Below are positions 7,873 to 12,447 of a stretch of DNA of 12,447 nt, piece after piece. The position numbers and the translations under genes are program-made. Source of the DNA: Oscillospiraceae bacterium (GTDB taxonomy: Bacteria > Bacillota > Clostridia > Oscillospirales > Acutalibacteraceae); assembly GCA_022508705.1 (NCBI GenBank), contig JAFLUO010000046.1, positions 1 to 12,447 on the forward strand. Reading direction: 5' to 3'. The notes below the pieces were generated by a model that ran no database searches, was not told the DNA's origin, and saw only the letters and a list, made by a program, of their open reading frames with translations. Position 1 is the stretch's first letter; each line of letters starts with the position of its first letter.

Positions 7873-8475
7873 ATGAATAAGATTTTTAAGACAGTATTAG
7901 GTACTTGTGCAGCAGTTTTAGCTGCTCCTGCTGTTCTTTATTTTCCTGCTGTTATTTATGATTCAACAAAAAAATATGATGATGACTGTGAATATTTAAT
8001 GATTTTAGGCAGCGTGATTTTAGGTGAGGATACACCAAGTGCTCAGCTTATTGAAAGAATGGACAGAGCCGTTGTTTATTTGAAATCCCATTTAAACACT
8101 AAGGCAGTTTGTTGCGGCGGTTGCTTCCGAAAAGAGCAAAAGGTGTCAGAGGCGCAGATTATTAAAAATTATTTAATGAATAACGGAATAGAAGAAGAGC
8201 GGATTTTGCTTGAGGACAAATCAACGACTACTTATGAAAATTTTGAGTTTGCATTAAAAATAATTGCCGATGACAGCGGAAAGAGCGCAGAAGAAACAAA
8301 AATAGCGTATCTTACAAGCGACTATCATATTTTCCGTTCGGGTATAATTGCAAAGCAAAGCGGAATTAAAAATGTTCTTAAGGTCAGCGCTAAATCTGAA
8401 AATCAAAAATTTCAAAGATATTTGAGAGAATATTTTGTGGGATACGATTTAGCGTACAGAACGATTTTTAAATAA
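7873..8475 (+). CDS. YdcF/SanA-like DUF218 membrane protein
   Basis: Member of the DUF218 (YdcF/SanA/ElyC) family, which is linked to envelope integrity in other bacteria; the biochemical activity is not established. At 200 residues it has one N-terminal membrane helix (about 7-29), then the soluble domain begins. Family marks are YLMILGS (41-47), PSAQLIERMDRA (55-66), CCGGCFRKEQKVSEA (80-94), the EDKSTTTYENFEFA segment (114-127) and TSDYHIFRS (148-156). Start choice: the frame is open into the end of pcrA, but AAGGTGAG lies just before the ATG at 7873, and the hydrophobic anchor starts right after it. It lies 10 nt after pcrA and before a terminator, so it is the last gene of the operon. Confidence 0.9.
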   Translation: MNKIFKTVLGTCAAVLAAPAVLYFPAVIYDSTKKYDDDCEYLMILGSVILGEDTPSAQLIERMDRAVVYLKSHLNTKAVCCGGCFRKEQKVSEAQIIKNYLMNNGIEEERILLEDKSTTTYENFEFALKIIADDSGKSAEETKIAYLTSDYHIFRSGIIAKQSGIKNVLKVSAKSENQKFQRYLREYFVGYDLAYRTIFK

Positions 8476-8501
8476 CCGTATTTATCTAAATTTACTTTAT
8501 T

Positions 8502-8530
8502 GAGGTTACATTTGTAACCTCTTTTTGTTT
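8502..8530 (+). terminator. Intrinsic terminator of the DivIVA-pcrA-ydcF operon
   Basis: The palindrome GAGGTTAC-ATTT-GTAACCTC (8502-8521 including the terminal bases) forms an 8-bp stem with a 4-nt loop. It is followed on the plus strand by TTTTTGTTT. It lies about 26 nt after the last stop codon of the operon. Confidence 0.85.
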
Positions 8531-8623
8531 GCATAAGATTAAAATAAGAACAAGTCCCAATGATTTAGAATAGTATTTAACGGAATCTATTTCCACAAAA
8601 CTAAAAAAAGGAGACGTATATTT

Positions 8624-8863
8624 TTGAATAAGTTTTTAGAAGAATTGGATAAAAGCATTCAGCAAGTTTTTTCCGATGAAGAAAACTGTGAATGTAATAA
8701 CAGATATAACGGAACAAGTAAGCTTCCTGAAAACCCTGTTGTCGCAATGGCTTATGTACCTTTCCAGACTAACACAGAGAGATATGACGCAGAAAAAGCA
8801 TTGTGCCAGGGCACATTATTCCCAACTCTTAACAAGCCGTTTTTGGGAGGTAAATGCATATGA
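8624..8863 (+). CDS. cotJA: Spore coat protein CotJA
   Basis: First gene of the spore-coat cotJ operon, 79 residues. The family core is clear: VAMAYVPFQ (about 40-48), then YDAEKALCQGTLFPTLNKPF. In Bacillus, CotJA is deposited in the inner spore coat and needs CotJC. Start: the only frame start consistent with the ribosome site is TTG at 8624, with GGAG at 8610-8613 ten nt upstream. There is no ATG in the first part of the protein. The stop TGA overlaps the cotJB ATG. In other endospore formers the operon is driven in the mother cell by sigma-E. I looked through the 100 nt upstream and found no convincing sigma-E or sigma-A promoter by eye. Confidence 0.93.
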   Translation: MNKFLEELDKSIQQVFSDEENCECNNRYNGTSKLPENPVVAMAYVPFQTNTERYDAEKALCQGTLFPTLNKPFLGGKCI

Positions 8864-9111
8864 CAGACCGTGAAAAATTACTTCAAAAGATCTCTGCACT
8901 TCAATTTGCCGCTTGGGAACTTCATTTGTACTTGGATACACATCCCGGCGACAGCGATGCAATAGAACTGAATAAAAAATATCTCTGCAGGAGTAAAGAA
9001 CTTACAGAGCTTTATGAATCAAATTTCGGACCTCTCAGTGCAAGGTCAGGCTCAGGTGACAAGTGGCTTAAAAATCCGTGGCCATGGGATATTAAGGAGT
9101 GTGAGAGATAA
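8860..9111 (+). CDS. cotJB: Spore coat protein CotJB
   Basis: Second cotJ gene, 83 residues. Family features are an N-terminal helix followed by AAWELHLYLDTHPGDSDA and the Trp/Pro-rich end KWLKNPWPWD. Start choice: two in-frame ATGs are near. The one at 8854 is only 2 nt from GGGAGGT (8845-8851). The one at 8860 has 8-nt spacing and gives a 4-nt ATGA overlap with the cotJA stop, so it is preferred. Its usual role is in assembling CotJ proteins into the spore coat. Confidence 0.93.
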   Translation: MTDREKLLQKISALQFAAWELHLYLDTHPGDSDAIELNKKYLCRSKELTELYESNFGPLSARSGSGDKWLKNPWPWDIKECER

Positions 9112-9114
9112 ACA

Positions 9115-9756
9115 ATGTTTCAATATGAAAAGAAATTACAGTACCCGGTAAATATTAAAAATCCTAATCCGAAATATGCAAAGATAATTATTTCACAATT
9201 TGGCGGTCCGGATGGGGAATTGGCCGCATCGCTTCGCTATTTGTCACAGCGTTTTTCAATGCCGTATCCGGAGCTTAAAGGTCTTTTGACTGATATCGGC
9301 ACAGAAGAATTGGCGCACCTTGAAATGATAGGCGCTATCGTTTATCAGCTTACAAGAAATCTTACTATTGATGAAATAAAGAAATCGGGATTTGACACTT
9401 ATTTCGTTGACCATACAACGGGCGTTTATCCTGTAGCAGCAAGCGGAACACCGTTTACAGCAACTTATTTGCAGTCAAAAGGCGATGTCATTACCGACTT
9501 GCACGAAGATTTAGCAGCAGAACAAAAAGCAAGAACAACGTATGATAACATTTTGCGTTTGGTTGACGACCCCGATGTTCGTGAGCCGATAAAATTTTTG
9601 CGTGAAAGAGAAATAGTTCATTATCAGAGATTCGGCGAAGGACTTCGCTTGGCAACAGACCGTATGAATGAAAAGAATTTCTATGCATTCAACCCGAGCT
9701 TTGACGTTCAATGCAATAAAAATTGCAACAGAAATAATAACAATAACAGAAATTAA
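9115..9756 (+). CDS. cotJC: CotJC, manganese-catalase-type spore coat protein
   Basis: Ferritin-like four-helix protein of the manganese catalase family, 213 residues. The five metal ligands are all present and spaced as in characterised Mn catalases: E35 (DGELAA), E65 and H68 (EELAHLEM), E136 (AAEQKAR) and H169 (EIVHYQRF). The E136-H169 gap of 33 residues equals the E148-H181 gap in the Lactobacillus enzyme. Peroxide dismutation in the spore coat is therefore plausible. The chain is shorter than soluble Mn catalases, as usual for CotJC, and ends in a low-complexity Cys/Asn tail (200-213). It lies 3 nt after cotJB. The upstream GGAGTGTGAGAG region lies within the cotJB end and can serve as the ribosome site. 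Confidence 0.95.
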   Translation: MFQYEKKLQYPVNIKNPNPKYAKIIISQFGGPDGELAASLRYLSQRFSMPYPELKGLLTDIGTEELAHLEMIGAIVYQLTRNLTIDEIKKSGFDTYFVDHTTGVYPVAASGTPFTATYLQSKGDVITDLHEDLAAEQKARTTYDNILRLVDDPDVREPIKFLREREIVHYQRFGEGLRLATDRMNEKNFYAFNPSFDVQCNKNCNRNNNNNRN

Positions 9757-9784
9757 ATAATACCTATTTAGGATACTGAAAGAT

Positions 9785-9820
9785 AAAAGCACCGACTGTC
9801 ATTACAGCCGATGCTTTTTT
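9785..9820. terminator. Bidirectional terminator between convergent cotJC and methyltransferase genes
   Basis: The arms 9787-9799 and 9804-9816 form a 13-bp stem with a 4-nt loop, flanked by A-runs on the left and T-runs on the right. In minus-strand RNA all 13 positions pair, two of them as G-U. In plus-strand RNA the same two positions are C/A mismatches. The plus-strand T-run (TTTTTT at 9815-9820) is the stronger one. The right arm overlaps the last codons and stop of the methyltransferase gene. Confidence 0.75.
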
Positions 9821-10413
9821 GCTTTTCCGATAAAAATATGAGCATTCTCAGTTTCGTACTGGTCAATTAAGTTAAGACTCGCATTTTTAAAATATTCTTT
9901 TATATCGTCAGGATTGTCAGGAAAAACCTTAATTTTTCTTGACTCATAATCAATATATTGAGATTGGTTCTTATCGACAGATAAAGCAAAAATGCCGTTT
10001 TGATTTAATAAAGATGAAATTTTGCTGAATGCACTCTGCTTATCTTCTATGTGCATAAAAGTAAGCGATGAATAGATAATATCAAAGTTTGTTTTAAATT
10101 CATATGTCAAAAAATTCCCGCAAATCAAAGTAACATTAGAATGTTTAGATAGATTTTGCTTTGCTCTTTCTATTGTTTTAGGCGAGATGTCAATACCGCA
10201 GAATTTACCGCACAAGGGAGCTGTGCGAACAGCCAATCTTCCCGTTCCGACACCGATTTCAAGCACGGATTTACTTTTGTCAAGCTTCATTTTGTCTATA
10301 AAGCATTGACCGTCCCATTTGTCCATATAATCCTGCAAAGGTTTCGGGTCGTTAACAGGGTCATTATCTTCATCTATCAGCAAGTCGTAGTGACGAATAA
10401 CTTCATTTTCCAT
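9802..10413 (-). CDS. Class I SAM-dependent methyltransferase
   Basis: Small Rossmann-fold methyltransferase, 203 residues. Motif I is SVLEIGVGTGRLA (49-61), followed by the acidic post-I residue D75 in GIDIS, then ICGNF (97-101), FDIIYSSLTFMHIED (110-124) and the later strand LNQNGIFALSVDK (136-148). The methyl acceptor cannot be told: this subgroup covers small molecules, lipids and proteins. The start ATG has AGGTGA 7 nt upstream, and that AGGTGA contains the stop codon of the preceding gene. The two genes are 6 nt apart and probably translationally coupled. The final codons lie inside the shared terminator hairpin. Confidence 0.88.
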   Translation of the reverse strand: MENEVIRHYDLLIDEDNDPVNDPKPLQDYMDKWDGQCFIDKMKLDKSKSVLEIGVGTGRLAVRTAPLCGKFCGIDISPKTIERAKQNLSKHSNVTLICGNFLTYEFKTNFDIIYSSLTFMHIEDKQSAFSKISSLLNQNGIFALSVDKNQSQYIDYESRKIKVFPDNPDDIKEYFKNASLNLIDQYETENAHIFIGKAKKHRL

Positions 10414-10419
10414 ATACTT

Positions 10420-11223
10420 TCACCTATATTGAGGAAATCTTTTTTTGAATTCTTTATCTGCCTTTTCACAAAAGATGTTAGGCGTTGAAATTCGGCTTTT
10501 CAGTCCGACATTTTTCCAAGTAGCCACCCAAATTAAGTAAGGATTTAACGGAAGAGTACCTTTTACTTTAAGGTGTGCGCCGTCACGCACAGCTAAACCG
10601 TCTTCAACAATTTTTTTCATATCTAAATAGATTCTGACGCCTGTTGTATATTTTGCATCTTTATCCATGACGATTTTTCCCTGTTGTTTTGAGTTAACAA
10701 CCAACTCGCCAGCAACGTTTTTTCCAAACATAATGTAATCGCTGAAATCTTTCGGGTCGCCCAAGATGCTTCCGATAGGCTTTTCTTCTGTTATTGCCTT
10801 TTCGGCTTTTAAAATATTCCAGCATTTAAGATATCCGTCTTTTTGAATCAGTTCCCAATTCTCTAAAGAGGTGCTGTGCACAGTATATATCTGCTCATTA
10901 TCCCGCAGAAAAGGCTCGTCAAAACTGTGACCTTCATATTGAATCTTAGCAGTATTTAAGTCTTCTTCACTCATAACGAGAATCATATTTTTATTGTTTT
11001 TCGTATTGAATCCCATAAAATCGCAAACAGACATTTTCCAATAGTCAGAATGGCGGCTGTATTTTATGGTATAAGCACAGCCGTTAAAGCTTCCCACTTT
11101 TTGATTATATTCTTTGGAATCGGTAAGCATACAAATAATCCATGAATCGTCATACGGTTTATTTGTAATAGGGTTTATACTGTTTTCTGTAAAATCATCA
11201 AGTCGGTAAATCAATTTTCTCAC
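10420..11223 (-). CDS. Conserved-looking protein of unknown function, possible ADP-ribosyltransferase-like fold
   Basis: I cannot assign a family with confidence; 267 residues, soluble, no signal peptide or membrane helix. The N-terminal ~100 residues contain SWIICMLTDSKEYNQ (27-41) and a KMSVCDFMGF segment (63-72). The second part starts with IYTVHSTSLENWELIQKDG (112-130). That resembles the YHGTS...I...G opening of ADP-ribosyltransferase-like and Tpt1/KptA-like folds. SDYIMFG (161-167), TGVRIYLD (194-201), GLAVRDGAHLKV (209-220) and LPLNPYLIWVATW (224-236) follow. The full catalytic triad of such enzymes is not evident, so the fold is only a hypothesis. Start uncertain: GTG at 11223 has no ribosome site, while TTG at 11214 (codon 4) has GAGTGA 5 nt before it. 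It forms an operon with the methyltransferase. Confidence 0.85.
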   Translation of the reverse strand: MRKLIYRLDDFTENSINPITNKPYDDSWIICMLTDSKEYNQKVGSFNGCAYTIKYSRHSDYWKMSVCDFMGFNTKNNKNMILVMSEEDLNTAKIQYEGHSFDEPFLRDNEQIYTVHSTSLENWELIQKDGYLKCWNILKAEKAITEEKPIGSILGDPKDFSDYIMFGKNVAGELVVNSKQQGKIVMDKDAKYTTGVRIYLDMKKIVEDGLAVRDGAHLKVKGTLPLNPYLIWVATWKNVGLKSRISTPNIFCEKADKEFKKRFPQYR

Positions 11224-11323
11224 TCTTTTTAAAATGTTAAAATTACTATTTATTTAGATTTTCAAAAAATTACAATACGCATATTTAACTGCAACGCAAT
11301 TTAATTTAAGTGGAGTATTATTG

Positions 11324-12136
11324 CTATATTTTTTCAATATGAAAATATTTATTCTTGTAATCTATTTCAAATATAGAATCTTTGAAAAAATCTATTCCCA
11401 ATAACGCGACCACTGAATTATTTTCAAGTCCGTATATAGAATGTTGCAACACCGTTACATTTTTCAAACAAAATATTTCGTTCTCAAAAGTCACTTCAAA
11501 ATCATCGGTAACAAAAGATTGTTCAACAGAAGAACCTCCTATACCGCATAACTCGTCCTCGATAGTTTGCAGATTATCAAGTTTAGAGCACCAAGTTTTG
11601 TCAAGAAGAGTTTCGGTGTGTCCTGTATCAAATCCAAACAGCATAAAATCCGTTTTATATTTAACTTTTATAGTCGGAAAGTTGCAATATGACAGGTTAT
11701 TTGATATTTTATTGCCGCATTTTAATACATAATAAAGTTTATTTTTAGTATCTATCCGCCAATAAAATTGTGAAATGATGTCCCAGCCCAAAAGCATTTG
11801 TGCAGGAAAAGCTCTTCCGGCATCATCAACACCAAAATCGAGATAATTATCAGGAACTATCCCTACTTTTAAATTCTCTATTGCCAAACCGCATATTTCT
11901 ATTCTGTCTATAAAACCGCTTTCAAGCGTCAACGATTTTCCGTTATTATTACCTGCCGAGAGTGAAGATTCAGTTCGGCAATTAAGTCTATTTGCAAGTG
12001 ACTGGGAAATTATGCTGATGGACGCTCCTGTGTCAAACATAGTTAAAATATCTTCGTCGCCGATCTTAGCCGTAATAAAAATCAAGTTATCGAAAAGGTC
12101 ATTATTTAATTTATATTCTTCTTTCTGCATAACCAA
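11324..12136 (-). CDS. Bilobal retropepsin-like aspartic protease
   Basis: 270 residues made of two tandem retropepsin-like lobes. Lobe 1: LTMFDTGASISIIS (catalytic D35) and, about 80 residues later, LLGWDIIS (115-122). Lobe 2: LFGFDTGHTETLLD (D170) and LLGIDFF (245-251). Each lobe thus keeps the DTG loop and the hydrophobic-hydrophobic-Gly psi motif of aspartic proteases. One chain can supply both catalytic aspartates, as in pepsin, instead of dimerising like retroviral protease. There is no signal peptide or membrane segment, so it is probably cytoplasmic, and its substrate is unknown. Start: TTG at 12136 with GAGGAG (12146-12151) 9 nt upstream. An ATG at 12130 is possible, but 15 nt from that site is too far. 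Independent promoter. No clear terminator follows, so some transcripts may continue into the next gene. Confidence 0.85.
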   Translation of the reverse strand: MVMQKEEYKLNNDLFDNLIFITAKIGDEDILTMFDTGASISIISQSLANRLNCRTESSLSAGNNNGKSLTLESGFIDRIEICGLAIENLKVGIVPDNYLDFGVDDAGRAFPAQMLLGWDIISQFYWRIDTKNKLYYVLKCGNKISNNLSYCNFPTIKVKYKTDFMLFGFDTGHTETLLDKTWCSKLDNLQTIEDELCGIGGSSVEQSFVTDDFEVTFENEIFCLKNVTVLQHSIYGLENNSVVALLGIDFFKDSIFEIDYKNKYFHIEKI

Positions 12137-12172
12137 TCTGCAAAACTCCTCAAAATATCATTTATTAAATTG

Positions 12173-12201
12173 ATTATAACATATAAATGTGGAATTTTCT
12201 A
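12173..12201 (-). promoter_or_regulatory. Extended -10 promoter of the aspartic protease gene
   Basis: Minus-strand TGTTATAAT combines a perfect -10 (12173-12178) with the TGn extension. TAGAAA (12196-12201) sits 17 bases upstream as a 4/6 -35. The predicted leader is about 30 nt and contains GAGGAG. Confidence 0.7.
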
Positions 12202-12300
12202 CCCCAACAAAAAGTTGGTGCTTATTCAATCCAAACCTCGATTTATGTACCGTTTTTAAATCGGAATGTTATTCTGCACTTGTGTACCAAGCAGTTTTTT
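12202..12300. other. Non-coding gap with no clear feature
   Basis: Between the protease promoter and the tRNA terminator I see no gene. There are only weak inverted repeats: CCAAC/GTTGG around 12204-12218 with an A5 loop, and CGATTT/AAATCG at 12239-12244 and 12258-12263. Neither has a supporting T-run or context. Confidence 0.4.
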
Positions 12301-12356
12301 AGAAAAAGAAAAAGAACCAAAGCCTATATACCAATGGCATCAAAACTTTGGTTCTT
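12301..12356 (-). terminator. Intrinsic terminator of the tRNA-Leu gene
   Basis: An 11-bp perfect stem (12312-12322 with 12346-12356, AAGAACCAAAG and its complement) is followed on the minus strand by TTTCTTTTTCT. It starts 3 nt after the encoded CCA. The loop is long, 23 nt. Confidence 0.8.
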
Positions 12357-12359
12357 ATG

Positions 12360-12442
12360 TGGTGCGCCTGACAGGACTTGAACCTGCACGCTTTCGCACA
12401 AGATCCTAAATCTTGCGTGTCTGCCAATTCCACCACAGGCGC
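12360..12442 (-). tRNA. tRNA-Leu (anticodon UAG), CCA encoded
   Basis: The 83-nt minus-strand sequence folds as a class II tRNA. The acceptor stem GCGCCTG/CAGGCGC is followed by A and an encoded CCA. The anticodon stem CAAGA/TCTTG encloses the loop TTTAGGA, giving anticodon UAG, which reads CUN leucine codons. A long variable arm TGCGAAAGCGT follows. The T arm has TTCAAGT in the loop. The long variable arm plus UAG identify leucine. Confidence 0.97.
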
Positions 12443-12447
12443 ATATT

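Noticed and set aside
8522..8610. Sigma-E-like promoter for cotJABC (for example CATAAGAT at 8532-8539)
   Set aside because: The -10 resembles sigma-E, but no matching -35 lies 14-16 bases upstream, where the terminator stem sits. Another weak pair further down matches too poorly.
11224..11323. Terminator or promoter between the aspartic protease and HxTS genes
   Set aside because: The gap is AT-rich, but I found no stable stem with a T-run and no promoter pair of acceptable quality.
11382..11732. Plus-strand open frame of 116 codons
   Set aside because: Antisense to the aspartic protease, which has both DTG motifs, a ribosome site and a strong promoter.
12187..12381. Plus-strand open frame of 64 codons near the tRNA
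   Set aside because: It reads through the tRNA terminator and into the antisense of tRNA-Leu, so it is not a gene.
12360..12447. Possible phage or island attachment site at the tRNA-Leu gene
   Set aside because: No integrase gene and no repeat of the tRNA 3' end is visible in the window.
1..12447. CRISPR array, insertion sequence or riboswitch
   Set aside because: No regularly spaced repeats, transposase-like frame or recognisable riboswitch core was seen. The leaders are short.

Overview
The window looks like chromosomal DNA from a low-GC, Gram-positive, endospore-forming member of the Clostridia, probably a gut-type Oscillospirales/Ruminococcaceae relative. This is an inference from strong GGAGG-type ribosome sites, sigma-A-like promoters, a DivIVA-family protein, a split class I fumarase subunit and a cotJABC spore-coat operon. 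No phage, transposase, integrase or CRISPR array is visible.

Left part, minus strand (1-4091): three independently transcribed envelope-associated genes. They encode a large lipoprotein cut by the left edge, a membrane-embedded M28-type metallopeptidase, and a membrane-anchored alpha/beta hydrolase. Each has its own candidate promoter. The M28 and hydrolase genes each end at a clear intrinsic terminator. The two proteases/hydrolases and the lipoprotein probably all act at the membrane or outside it.

Centre, plus strand (4170-8521): a tight four-gene unit starting from a promoter divergent to the hydrolase. It runs DivIVA-like coiled-coil protein, class I fumarase/tartrate dehydratase beta subunit, PcrA/UvrD helicase, YdcF/SanA-like DUF218 membrane protein, then an intrinsic terminator. 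Junctions are a 20-nt overlap, 0 nt and 10 nt, so the genes are almost certainly co-transcribed. The functions are diverse (division, carbon metabolism, repair, envelope). The fumarase beta gene has no alpha-subunit gene beside it.

Plus strand 8624-9756: the cotJA-cotJB-cotJC spore-coat operon. CotJC keeps all five manganese ligands of manganese catalase.

Right part, minus strand (9802-12136): an AT-rich group of three genes. They encode a single-chain protein with two retropepsin-like aspartic protease lobes (two DTG motifs), an unrecognised 267-residue protein with an HxTS motif reminiscent of ADP-ribosyltransferase folds, and a SAM-dependent methyltransferase. The last two are separated by 6 nt and are an operon. 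The protease gene lies 100 nt upstream, has its own extended -10 promoter, and no obvious terminator follows it. This is the most accessory-looking part of the window. A tRNA-Leu(UAG) gene with encoded CCA and its own terminator closes the window.
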